Positions 1 to 9,300 of a DNA stretch of 21,187 nt are shown here, one piece after another. Origin of the DNA: Rhizopus sp. PT2906 (taxonomy: Eukaryota > Mucoromycota > Mucoromycetes > Mucorales > Rhizopodaceae); the NCBI GenBank assembly GCA_025529335.1, contig JAMYHX010000614.1, positions 1 through 21,187 of the forward strand, given 5' to 3'. The position numbers and the translations under genes were made by a program. Under the pieces are notes generated by a model. It was not told where the DNA came from. It was given only the letters and a program-made list of their open reading frames with translations, and ran no database searches. Each line of letters begins with the position of its first letter. Position 1 is the stretch's first letter.

Positions 1-769
1 GATGATAAGCCCATGAGGTTCTACCTTTTAATATACTTTTTTTACATAGATTGCACGAGATGGTTTCTTTTTTTTTTCGTAATAAAAATAGTCTACATTT
101 GAGGTACAAAAAAAGAAAGCAACAGATAAAGTCAGACCAAATAAGGTGGAGGATAAAGTAAAGGTTAAAACATCTCCCTTTACCCCCCCCCCTTGAAGTT
201 TATGAGTGGATAAAAAGAAGGGGAAGAGGAGGGTAGCACAGATGAAGCTTGTTGCTATTTTTACATTTTATATATATAAGCTTTCTCTTTTCTCTCTCTC
301 TCTCTCTCTTTTTTTTTCTTTCTTTCTTGCAGCAGAATGTAACCTTGTAAATGACATGCTGATAGCCTCTCCTTTTTTATATTTTAATGCTTCATTGGTA
401 GCACTTTGAGGCAATTTGTGCTTTTTTAGCTGTCAGGTTGAACAACAAAATTATAAAGTGTAAACGCTTGAAGATTCGATTTCAACCTCCCCTTGTCTGT
501 CATCTTAAAAATGGCGCAATTCTTTTTTTTTTTTTTTCTGAAGGCGACGCTTAAATCATATCAAGATTTGATTTATCTGAAAGATATATTCAATGCTGAA
601 ATGGGGTGTCCAAAATGGCTCTCCTTTTTGAACCTTTTTCAATCTCAGGCAACCATTATATCTGGTTTCTCTACTCTCTTGTTCCCGCTATCTTTGTTTG
701 TAATTCAGAAATGCTAAATATAATAAAGATATTTATTCTACTGTATGAATACGGCGTTTTGGCATGTAG
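1..769. other. Non-coding, low-complexity intergenic stretch
   Basis: No supportable gene. The stretch holds homopolymer T runs, a C9 run near 184-192, a CT-rich tract at 281-329 and another T run near 522-537. The short open frames here owe their length to the pyrimidine tracts (runs of Phe, Leu and Ser) and show no domain or coding character. It lies directly upstream of the decayed plus-strand gene that starts at 770, so part of it may be that gene's old promoter and leader. Confidence 0.6.
281..329 (+). repeat. CT/CTTT pyrimidine tract
   Basis: A 49-base pyrimidine tract, mostly CT dinucleotides passing into T and CTTT units, read on the plus strand. It resembles the tracts that lie just before the starts of several intact genes in this window and is followed by TTGCAG, which looks like a splice acceptor. 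It may be the leader of a lost plus-strand gene or a simple microsatellite. Confidence 0.7.
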
Positions 770-2352
770 ATGGCCCGAGAAGACCTAAAAAATGCTTACA
801 AGAAGAGCCTACGATTCCTGCAGCGCTATTGCCTGACGAATGACGAAATGCCATTTATGGTATATTCCCGTTTGTAAGTTGATAGTTTGACATATCTTAC
901 GCAAATTGACAATAATTGTATAGGCTAAAAATCATGCAGCATGATCCAGATTGCCTAGAATTCGTGAACCCCAACGTGTCTGAAGAGGATTATGTTATCA
1001 AGATCTGGGGTAGACTAGTTGTCAGAGCGTACAGTTGATTCTGTTGCAACAATACCACATCTAAATGGGCTCATCATCTTGTATCTGCAGGTGATAAGAA
1101 TAAAGTTAGCTACAGTTACAAGTTGTTTTTTATCCATGCTATTTTGTGTGCTTCCCGTTATGTTGTTTTGTTTTTCAAAAATGTTATCACCAGTTTTTAA
1201 ATTCCATTCAATGAATGGAATGAATGCAAAAATTAGATACTAGTAAAGGAACATCTCGCATCGACTTTAAACACAGTAGATGGATGGTGAATAGATAATG
1301 AACGGATGACTGTCAGATCGGTGTTTAGATTGCTGGATGAACCAGAATTCAAGCTGCTTTGGTCAGATACTCAATATCATTACCAAGACAGATATTTTGG
1401 ATTTTAAACACTTTAACTCATAGTCATCACTTTCATATCTAAATTCTTGTTTTACTGTGGCTCTATTCTTTGTTTTTATATAAAACTAAGAAGTTCTCGG
1501 TGTTTGAATTTAAAGTAAATATGGGAAGTCGGAATCATTTACTAATTGCTTTTTAACCTATTTGAGTTCTTCCGCATACGTGCATATGAATCTAATACTG
1601 CTTGCTACTTTAGTTATTCATCTTACAATCAATAACTCTGTGTAGGTTACCGTATACATGGTATAATCCGATTTTAGAAGCAGAATGTTGGAGTACAAAC
1701 ATGTCTTACAGCGCAAACGGTTCAAATCCAGAGACAATCATCCATTCACTTTGTTACAAAGTCACCAAGCATTCAAACATGTTTCTACCCTTATCCTTAT
1801 AAATTTACACTATTACTTTGAAGTATAATAATAAGCTTGCATCTATAAGCAACAAGTTCTTTTAAACATTGTTCTGCATCTCGGAGAATCAATTAAAAAG
1901 GTGTAACATGAACGGTGGTCAACACTTGCATATTCCCATCACAATCTAAGAACTTTTCTCTTGCAAAGGATATGACTTGATAAAAAACCGTTCAAACTAG
2001 GGTTGAGCAAAAAGATTCAAAGTAGCTGTGAGATACTCTTATTCTACCTCTTTTTCCATTTTAATATCAAGCGTCCCCTGGTGCAGACGGTGTAACCAAA
2101 CGGCTGATACAATCTCACAGCATCCTATCAAATGTTTGTTCAATAATTCAGGGAGACATGGTAAGCAAAAACCTATTTAAACTATACGTAATTGAATACT
2201 TTGAGAAAAATGTGATACTCTTCATATGACAGACATTTGCCAGATTAAGTAGTAGCAAAAAAAAGACCATTGCAGGGGGAACAAACCAAGATCTCACGTT
2301 GCTTCACACGCACATACTAAAATATTGTGCAAATACGTTGTGCACCCTGTAA
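770..2352 (+). pseudogene. Decayed multi-exon gene, Mucorales-type hypothetical protein family
   Basis: Coding-like segments run in order on the plus strand. The first is an ATG exon (770-873) joined over a 50-nt GTAAGT...TAG intron to 924-1038; together they give 72 residues including SRLLKIMQHDPDCLEFVNPN and SEEDYVIKIWG before a TGA. The next is 1237-1407, open except for one TGA, ending in a segment with EPEFKLLWSDTQYHYQDR. Then come 1647-1802 (51 open codons after a TAG acceptor, including LPYTWYNPILEAECW), and 2071-2160 joined over a 72-nt GTAAGC...CAG intron to 2233-2352. The pattern SRLLK...DPD...EEDYVIKIW followed by a KLLWSDT-like segment reminds me of a lineage-specific hypothetical family of Mucorales; that is recollection, not a search result. 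I see no single intact frame through the region, so I call it a pseudogene. It could still be a working multi-exon gene whose junctions I failed to find. Confidence 0.5.
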
Positions 2353-2899
2353 ATTATGGGCTATAACTAAATCAGAGGCGGTTGCAGGTGTATGAGTAAA
2401 ATAAGATAAGAAAAAACAAAAGGCTAATATAGATCGTCTTCGTAAGTGAGATAGGTAGACACTCCTCGAATCATTTTCAGGGCGGCTTGAGGAACAAGCT
2501 CCTGCTGATTGAAAATGCATTGCCAGTGCAGCTACCATATGGAGCTTAAAAAGATAATAACAGCAATGTCTTCTTCTAGCCGAGAGTTCAGGAAGTAAGA
2601 TACCTTTGAAAAATCCAGTGAACGAAGGGCAAGCTGAATATCAGGGGTTTCTACTGTCGGCTATAGGAATCCTTTAGTGACAAGGTATTTGAGAGGGACA
2701 GAAAAAAAAACAGTGATCGGTAAGTCTATCGATATATCACAGAGAATGCAGTAATGGCAGATATTGAGCCTGGAAAGTAGACGACATAAGCAAGCCTTAT
2801 GAGGAACTTTTCGATGTATCATTCAATAAAGGATATTGCGTTGAATGTAGGTGAGAGATGGTGACTAAAAGTCCATCCGGTTTATGCAGAGAATAGGAA

Positions 2900-3436
2900 A
2901 TTGAGTAGCTCTGGGGATGTACACTGCCATTCAAATTTTCGTAAATATCTTTGTATTGACATGTTTGAAAGCTTTGTCATGAGGAGGATGAAACTTGAGA
3001 CAGTCAACGAAGCTGGAAAACAAGCCAGGAAAAATTCTATCGAGTGATGTGAGAATATCATCGACATTGTTAGAAAAACAGTGTTTATCAAAGAAGTAAG
3101 GGATATGAAGGTTATCAAAAGCTTTTCAAAATCCAAATTATGCTGTTTGATCATCTGACTAATAATTGATTTTGCCTCGGCGAGGATTTTACAACCATCT
3201 ATCTTTACAACGCGTTGCTCTTTACCGTGCTTCTTAAACTCGATGCTTGAAATGTCGAGGTAATTTCCTTCTATTGACAAACAATTGTGAAGATCTACTT
3301 TGAATGGGTTATGAACACTATTACTCCTATTCCAATTAAAAAAAAAATAGAAGAGAATTTTGAAGGACATCCTTTTTACTGACATATTATCAAAGTAGAC
3401 TGACAATGATCTTTTTAAAAAGTATCTCAAAGACAC
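2900..3436 (-). pseudogene. Decayed gene fragment with internal frameshift
   Basis: The minus strand is open for 184 codons from 3436. The most protein-like part is a middle segment containing DISSIEFKKHGKEQRVVKID and ILAEAKSIISQMIKQHNLDF. Near 3120 this frame turns into a hydrophobic run of poor character, while the neighbouring frame becomes convincing (DNLHIPYFFDKHC, then ILTSLDRIFPGLFSSFVDCL) until a TGA near 2930. The simplest reading is one frameshift in a former gene. The KVDL...DISSIEF...AEAKSI pattern resembles the middle of the family suggested for 770-2352, but here it lies on the opposite strand, so it is probably a separate decayed copy. The assignment is inference; no catalytic motif is visible. 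Confidence 0.45.
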
Positions 3437-3617
3437 TTGGCCAAATTTTGATTACTAACGACCACTCTGTGTCGTATTCAGCTTTGTTATTGAAAAAAGG
3501 CAGAAAGTCGACGAATTGCAAAGTAGATACTTTATTGAGAGAAATATTATTAAAATAAGACGCGTATGCGTTTTACTGGAATATTATTGTGATAATTTAT
3601 CGACGTTATACTAGTAG

Positions 3618-4839
3618 CTACTGTTTATTATAGACTATTCTTATCAGAGATGATAGAGAAAGGTAGAATGCATGCTTTATTATAGAATATAGAGTATTGT
3701 AATGATTTATATCAAACGCGCCAATCTTTTTTTTAATTCCTGATTTGTCTGTGGAATATTCGTTTGCGGCAAGTTGAAGCGTGTTTGTAAATTGATGAGC
3801 TTGATTGCTTAGATTCAAACGCTTTATAAATGTGTTATAGTCGATATCAACGATGATGCTTCAATCATAATCTTGGAAAGCAGTAAGTTTCATTAATAAA
3901 GCGTCGTAAGCAATTGAATATCTGTACTTACTTTGCATAATACTTTTCAATGAAGTTTATATTCTTATAGCACTTTATTACCAAAAACATCAGTGACCCT
4001 CTATGTCCAATAACCCCAATTGGATCGCTGTCATTAAATTCTCTCTAATTACAATATAAGTTAGTTGTGCTGATGACGCATTAAAACACTTTAGATCTAC
4101 TTTATTTTTAACAATTGTGGCATGTTGGTCGTGGATAGTCTTGTTCATACATTTCTTTAGCTAAAGTGTAATTTTCTTTGCCTTTGATTCATTGTACAGG
4201 GAGAAAAAGAAAAAAAAAAAAAACAAGGCACTCTAGACTGTATCAAACCAAGAATGTGGATGATAGGAATTAATGGACTATTGTTGTTGTTTGCGTTCAA
4301 AGCAGTGGACATCTCAATAAGATTTGTTGTCGCTGTTGCACCGTCCATCAATTTTTGGTAAAAAGGTAAACGGATAAACACTGATCAAAAATCTTCCATA
4401 TGTTCATCTTTTATTGCCTTTGGTGAAGTTATTAGATGAAGTACGCTGGAAAAGAAATGATGATTTTACATCTTTCTAGAAAATTTTTGGTAAGCATGAT
4501 CCGTATATTCAATAGTTGATATTGGGTAAAAACCTTTGAAATAGGAGCCAGCACAGTGAATGCCCCACAACTGATGCGGACGGTGTTTCATATATTGGTT
4601 CAAAGATCTCGTCGTAGCAATATAGCTCAAGGCAATTGTAGGAACATTGGTTATCTTCGTCTCCTCTTCAATTGATTTGAGCTTGTCAACGAATGGCCCC
4701 AAAAAGGTGTCGTTGGACCATTCTTATAAAGATATCCACCTACAACCAGCAATTCGAAATATCTAGCAAAGGTTGAGATCTCCATATATGACTTGTCAGT
4801 ATTAGTTTTTCGAGACACCTTTGCTGTTGCTACTTTGGC

Positions 4840-4888
<49 letters not shown>

Positions 4889-5190
4889 AAAGGATGCGTG
4901 CAGTCGTTCTGATACCTATGGTTGTGAAAGTATATATTCAAACTAGTGACCAGTACTGCGTAGTCATTGAAATGGATGACGCTGTTTACGAATTGCTACA
5001 CCTGGTGCATTGCGCCATCCACACCACAAGTGAAAAATCTTGCTATGTCAACACTGCTTGTATAACTCCTAATTTGGCTAATAGGAGCGAAAGGATTTTT
5101 AACATCGCAGTTTGTGTAGTCATGTGCTTCATCTTGACTTGGGTTAATAGCATATCAAATCTTGGTGCTAAGTGTACAAACATCGGCCAT
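3618..5190 (-). pseudogene. Decayed gene of unknown function with two stops, a frameshift and a 45-base A tract
   Basis: From an ATG at 5190 the minus strand reads in one frame through two stops (TGA at 5157-5155, TAG at 4998-4996). It carries coding-like peptides such as YTNCDVKNPFAPISQIRSYT, DIARFFTCGVDGAMHQV and VLVTSLNIYFHNHRYQNDCT. It then crosses a 45-base A run (lysine codons) and stays in frame through EISTFARYFELLVVGGYLYK. At about 4700 the reading shifts by one base to GPFVDKLKSIEEETK, then HQLWGIHCAGSYFKGFYPIS, ending near 4466. Further coding-like pieces follow: LPFYQKLMDGATATTNLIEM at about 4370, AKEMYEQDYPRPTCHNC at about 4140, and 3818-3618. I cannot name the family. Stops, the frameshift and short open pieces point to decay. 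The 109-codon plus-strand frame at 4885-5214 is its antisense shadow. Confidence 0.5.
4842..4886. repeat. Homopolymer T45 (A45 on the minus strand)
   Basis: Forty-five consecutive T residues on the plus strand. The length is a multiple of three and the minus-strand coding-like frame continues on both sides, so the run has not shifted that relic's frame. It could be slippage of an A-rich lysine stretch or a poly(A) left by retroposition. Such a run is also liable to sequencing or assembly length error. Confidence 0.9.
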
Positions 5191-5214
5191 TCTAAACGTC
5201 CGATTATAATATAA

Positions 5215-5694
5215 ATATTACTAGTAAAAAAACGTTGACTATCCTCGTGTTGTTGGATAATTATTTTTAGATGATAAGTTTCTTTAAAAGGAGCAAATGT
5301 CCTTTTTTATAAAGGCCCTGTGGCTTTCTTCTTCATTAAAAGTCTTTCTAAATCATTCATTGAAGCTAATATCCACTATTATTTCAAAGATATTTTACCT
5401 TTTAAATGCGTCACTAGTGTGATACAGTTCAAACTGTGAGCTGCGGTAGTTCAGTTTTTTACTATTCATAGATTCCCCTTCAATTATTTCCTTTATTTCT
5501 GTACATTGTATTGCATAAATTAATTCACGTCAATTAACTCTTTTGTTTTCCGCATGGGTTATATTGTTTGACAGAGTGGCGAGTATGCGCGATCGGCATA
5601 TCTTTTTTATTTATATGCTATTTTATGTAATCTATACACAGTGTAACACCTTTCAATGTACACAAAATAAAATATCTAAAAATGGATAAATAAC
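5215..5694. other. Intergenic stretch downstream of the fucosyltransferase-like gene
   Basis: AT-rich DNA without a supportable gene. It lies 3' of the minus-strand gene ending at 5695 and upstream of the minus-strand relic that starts at 5190. A small dyad (ACAGTTCAAACTGT) lies near 5425-5438. I see no RNA gene. Confidence 0.6.
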
Positions 5695-7283
5695 TCATAG
5701 GTTGCCCTGAGGTAGATTAAATGTTTGGAGTGGCACAACAATATTTTTATCCCCATGCCTGAATGCGTTTAGTCGACTAAGCGAGATTCGACCAGTAAAG
5801 CTACTTGTTTTTGCGCATACACCTGGTTTACCCGCAAAGAACCATTGAGCTTTAATAGCCACCAGTTTATCAATAATACCAAGAACACTTCGATCCTTGT
5901 ATTTTCCAGTAGAAATCGTGATAATGTTCCAGTTTTGTTTGGGAAGCTCATCATAGGGAATAGGAAGATTATTGGTTGATGTTAGAGTGATATTGAGGTG
6001 TTCATAAAGGTGTCTAATCGCTTCATGGTGTTCTGGTTTCAGTTGGTTACGAGTAAATGAGGACGACTCTGGTCTGGCGCCTGTTGTGTTGAGCAAGTGA
6101 GGATAATCTGTCAATAAGAACACATTGGGATGTTTATGAACTGAAGGATCTATTTCATGTATCTTTTCGATTAAGTCTTTTGCACAAGGCAGCAGATTCG
6201 ACACAGGTTCTAGTCTCTCCATTCGCCAGTGAATTGCCATATATGGCCTTAATTGCGATGAGATATCATCTGCCATTTTCACTAGGACTGGGCTATATGG
6301 CACGGGTTTTTGTGCTTCTGGATTCTCGATAAACTTGAACCTATAATAAGGAAAAAAAAAGGGGAAAGCCTCCTGTTAGATTGGGGTTTTTTTGTTTTTT
6401 GTTTTTTTTTTAAAAAAAAGGAGAGAGACAATACTTGCCTTCTGTCATAAAACAAGTTAATAACATCTACGGGTTTGTCCGAATTTCCGAGGTACTCATG
6501 CTCACGAGCTTCATCGCTGAGCAGACTCATCATGATCTGTGTGATGTTGCCGTCTTTTCGTGTAGGATGGGAGGTGTCCAAGAGTTGATAGTTCGCTATA
6601 GGTCGACCAGAAAAGTCAAATGAGGACCGGAAACAGTTTTTGAATTTGGCAAGAAGTTTTGATTTTTGGGTTCCTTGTACAAAAATTTCTTGTGCTGTAG
6701 GGTCAAGGCCCACTGCTTGCCGTTCGCTTATCCATGCCTTGAAGTCATCCATTGTGATATAATTAAAAAATCGTTCGTTTTCCTTTGCCCATGTTTCTTG
6801 GTCGTAATAAAAGTCAAAGGGGTAAGGTAAGCAGGCGCCAAGATGGGAGTTGTATACGTTAGGCAAAACTATCGTGCGACCGATCTTTCCTGCTAAAAAG
6901 GCTAACTGCCTGAAATGCATTTGGGCTTTTGACTCTATATATAACACTTAGTTTTCATCTATTGTGATCATTTATGTGTGTGTACCTTGTTCAGTTATGA
7001 CAATAGGTAATAAAAACTTGCATCTATCTCTTCCACAGTAGGCTCGGTCAATCTTCTTCAACTCCTCTTTGTCTACTCTTTCTTTTATCTCTTTTTTCGT
7101 ATTTGGCCAGTAATAGCTATATTTGACCATGGAAGGGTATGAATATGCTCTTTGTCTGATAGTTTGCTGAGGTGATAACATTTGTTTTTGACGTAATGAA
7201 TATAATACAGCTGGTATGAATAAAGTAAATAGAGATGCGATCAAAATAGGAGCATATTTCCTTAGTGTCGGCTTTATTGCCAT
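5695..7283 (-). CDS. Membrane-anchored GDP-fucose protein O-fucosyltransferase-like glycosyltransferase
   Basis: Three exons, 7283-6986, 6934-6439 and 6340-5695, give 1440 nt and 479 residues. The N-terminus is short and basic, followed by one hydrophobic segment at about residues 10-28 (PILIASLFTLFIPAVLY). This is the type II signal-anchor layout of Golgi or ER glycosyltransferases. The lumenal part has an N-terminal half with AQMHFRQLAFLAGKIGRTIV (about 103-122) and a C-terminal half with HWRMER at 302-307. The latter matches the H-x-R motif of the O-fucosyltransferase (O-FucT) fold that binds GDP-fucose. Near the C-terminus GKPGVCAKTSSFTGRISL resembles the Ser/Thr-rich sugar-nucleotide loop of that family. 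Intron 1 is GT-AG, 51 nt. Intron 2 is 98 nt with a GC donor, needed to keep the frame into FKFIENPEAQ. A pyrimidine-rich leader lies just before the ATG. Donor and acceptor are inferred from the family and the acceptor protein is unknown; another fold member with a different sugar is possible. Confidence 0.75.
6341..6438 (-). other. GC-AG intron of the fucosyltransferase-like gene
   Basis: The junction AG|GCAAGT ... TTATAG|GTTC joins Arg-Arg to FKFIENPEAQ in frame. The nearby GT four bases downstream would put the next exon out of frame, so the GC donor is the only good reading. The intron is rich in homopolymers (T and A runs). Confidence 0.8.
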
Positions 7284-7514
7284 TTTGTATTCAAAGAGAG
7301 AAAGAAAGAAGGAAAAAGAGAGCTAGAGAGAGGATCTACGTAAATTAGCATGGCACTTTTTTTTAAGCACTACCAAAACAGGCTATCAGTTTGAAAATAG
7401 TGGTCGGGATTTCATTTTATAATTTTAGACAATCTCATTGAAACAAATTAATTGGAATTAAACATTCAAGGTCTGTTACACACACGGATCGACTCATCTT
7501 TTACAAATGTTTCG

Positions 7515-7529
7515 GCGGTCGTAGACCGC
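7515..7529. repeat. Short perfect hairpin, 6-bp stem and 3-base loop
   Basis: GCGGTC-GTA-GACCGC is a perfect inverted repeat in the upstream region. It could be a binding site for a dimeric zinc-cluster-type regulator, which favour CGG/CCG half sites, or chance. No functional evidence is available. Confidence 0.45.
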
Positions 7530-7664
7530 TGTCTCCGCTTTTGGATACTCTTCCGAACCGCGCTTTGTTTTCATACACTGTAACAGGCGTAGCTGCCGAT
7601 CGTTATCTTCCAATTATTTTAAATAAATAGCACGGATGAAGCGGATGATTAATTAAGAATGAAA

Positions 7665-7676
7665 GCGGACGTCCGC
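7665..7676. repeat. 12-bp perfect palindrome GCGGACGTCCGC
   Basis: A perfect palindrome in otherwise AT-rich DNA, about 380 bp upstream of the minus-strand start at 7283 and 18 bp before the ATG of the plus-strand relic at 7694. It contains CGG and CCG half sites around GACGTC, an ACGT core also seen in bZIP sites. Any regulatory role is inference. Confidence 0.4.
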
Positions 7677-7693
7677 CGCTTGGTTATGAGACG

Positions 7694-8784
7694 ATGTTTA
7701 TCAAAGACGGTAATGAAAAGGACACTCCTTTTCACACCGGATATATAGATGAAGCACTTTGCAAGATGGACTATTGCCAGTACTAAAGTACATGCTCTAT
7801 GTTTTCGACTTGTTTATCGTCTGCTTTGACTGTACTATTTACACATCTTTTGTCGTGATTAAAGCTCAGCTACCGTGGCTCAGAAGATCACTAAATCCTA
7901 GAATATTCGGTGATCGCAAAGTTTGTTGGCTGCTCCTATCGCTTCATCTTCTAAATCATCTATTAAATGAACCACACATCTTCCATCTACGTATAGTATT
8001 AATTCTCATAGAGGGTTTTTTTAATAGTAATCATAATCCATGGGAAGTAAAAGATATTGTTACGTCAAGACTTGATAACGAGATACGTGCTTGAATTGAA
8101 GAACACGTTGAAAAACACATGGATTGGAAGGGAGTCAAAGCATTATTAGGTATGAGTGAAGACGAAATAGATAAGTTAGCTCCCAATGGAAGCACCTTTG
8201 ATGTGGTTTCCTAACACTTTGATACTAATTTGCACTCTTGTACAAGATTGAAAAAGATATCGAAAATGGTACTTTGTTGGTATTGTGCCTTCTAATTTAA
8301 GAATCTGCTATCATACGGTGAACAGCATTATCAATGCCAAATTCAATAATCTTTCAAAAAAAGAAATCCCCTTGATTCAGAAAGCGAGAGACTCTGGATA
8401 CAACATCTTCAACAAAGAAACTATGTTACCCTCTTTATTGTTAAACCTTTTAACGGTCCTGGTGAAACAAGCGCTTTTGTTGATCCAGTTTTTCTGAACG
8501 AGAATACCCATAGATAGATTCGTGAGAAGCTCAGACACCAATGCAACAATTACATATTATGAAAACTGAATTGTATACAAATCGATTACAAACAAAAGCC
8601 ATCCTTAGTTCTCAAGAAAAATGAAAAAGATGCTATAAACAAACTATGCCATGGTTCGACGCAATTTGGAAAGTTGATGTCGGACTTTCTCTCTGTGTGG
8701 AGAACGGACCTGGGATACCTCCGTGGCTCCATGGACCATGACTTACTGACTGCACTTTTATTTAATAAAAATTTCAAATGGTGA
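7694..8784 (+). pseudogene. Decayed plus-strand gene running into the COX16 start
   Basis: Coding-like pieces lie in order on the plus strand. 7694-7786 encodes 30 residues including DTPFHTGYIDEALCKMDY. 7759-8094 is open, and its frame resumes after a TGA as EEHVEKHMDWKGVKALLG and MSEDEIDKLAPNGSTFDVVS, then hits a TAA at 8212. 8285-8497 contains IQKARDSGYNIFNKETMLPS. 8443-8517, in a different frame, contains NGPGETSAFVDPVFLNENTH. 8563-8784 is 73 open codons including NEKDAINKLCHGSTQFGKLM and DFLSVWRTDLGYLRGSMDHD. Stops at 8092, 8212, 8515 and 8560 and a frame change near 8440 argue for decay. I do not recognise the family. The last open stretch overlaps the first bases of COX16, so the COX16 upstream region lies inside this relic. 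Confidence 0.45.
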
Positions 8785-9205
8785 AATTCGAAAGTAAACC
8801 TTATGGACAAACAAGCGCATTTGATGCATTGGCTACACAAGCAAAGAAGAGACCCTTTCTTTATTTCGGTCTACCATTCTTGACAATTATGGTAGCTGGT
8901 TCCTTTGGCCTGTCTCAATTGACCCAAACAAAGTTTGATCACAGAGATCGAAAGCATCGAAAGGTAATGTCAGCTAAATCTATGTATAACAATAAACCAA
9001 CATTTTTAATGTAGGTAGAGAAAGAGGAAGCATTGGGTATGGATAAAAATAGACGTACATTGAGTTTACAAGAAGAATATTTCGTAAGTTATGCATCAGA
9101 TTATCATTTTTGACATTAACATGTTCTAATTAGCGACTACAATCTAAAACTGATGACGAATGGGAACAAGTTAGAATCACTCGACCTTCAGAATATAAAA
9201 AATAG
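8778..9205 (+). CDS. COX16: Cytochrome c oxidase assembly protein COX16
   Basis: Exons 8778-8963, 9015-9083 and 9134-9205 encode 108 residues. COX16 is a small inner mitochondrial membrane protein needed to assemble cytochrome c oxidase. The matches are the N-terminal KRPFLYFGLPFLTIMVAGSF with its single membrane segment at about residues 26-46, and a charged tail containing EALGMDKNRRTLSLQEEYF, the conserved LDKNRR...EEYF block of the family. Length fits fungal and animal COX16 (roughly 100-140 residues). Both introns are GT-AG, 51 and 50 nt, phase 0. Unlike most neighbours it has no pyrimidine tract before the ATG; its upstream sequence is the tail of a decayed gene. CSN4 follows on the same strand. 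Confidence 0.93.
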
Positions 9206-9266
9206 CCCATAAAAACAAAATGATACCCACATAAAAATAATTGAATTATTTAAATAAAGCCTTTTT

Positions 9267-9294
9267 CTTTCTTTCTTTCTTTCTTTCTTTCTTT
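9267..9294 (+). repeat. (CTTT)7 microsatellite before CSN4
   Basis: Seven perfect CTTT units end seven bases before the CSN4 ATG at 9301. The tract probably lies in the 5' leader or core promoter and is likely to vary in length between strains. Comparable pyrimidine tracts precede three other genes in the window. Confidence 0.9.
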
Positions 9295-9300
9295 AAAGTC

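Larger units (their letters stand above)
7284..7693. promoter_or_regulatory. Upstream region of the minus-strand fucosyltransferase-like gene
   Basis: Just above the start at 7283 the minus strand is pyrimidine-rich (purines on plus at about 7293-7325), like the leaders of other genes here. Further out, 7440-7680 is richer in GC than its surroundings and contains several dyads, listed separately. No TATA element is obvious. The region also lies upstream of the decayed plus-strand gene starting near 7694, so it may once have been a divergent promoter. Confidence 0.45.

Noticed and set aside
206..409. 67-codon open frame on plus as a gene
   Set aside because: Its length comes from a CT/T tract; composition is Phe/Ser/Leu with no recognisable protein signal.
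1719..1730. GGTTCAAATCC, resembling a tRNA B box
   Set aside because: The flanking bases do not form a five-pair T stem, and no A box or acceptor stem is found upstream. It lies inside a coding-like relic segment.
2317..2538. 73-codon minus-strand open frame as a gene
   Set aside because: No domain or coding signature; it partly overlaps the 2233-2352 plus-strand relic exon, which has better splice context.
4885..5214. 109-codon plus-strand open frame as a gene
   Set aside because: The opposite strand reads as a better protein over the same bases despite two stops; the plus frame looks like its antisense shadow.
7759..8094. 111-codon open frame as an intact gene
   Set aside because: The frame continues with coding character after its TGA and other pieces follow in different frames, so it looks like part of a decayed gene. 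No family is recognised.
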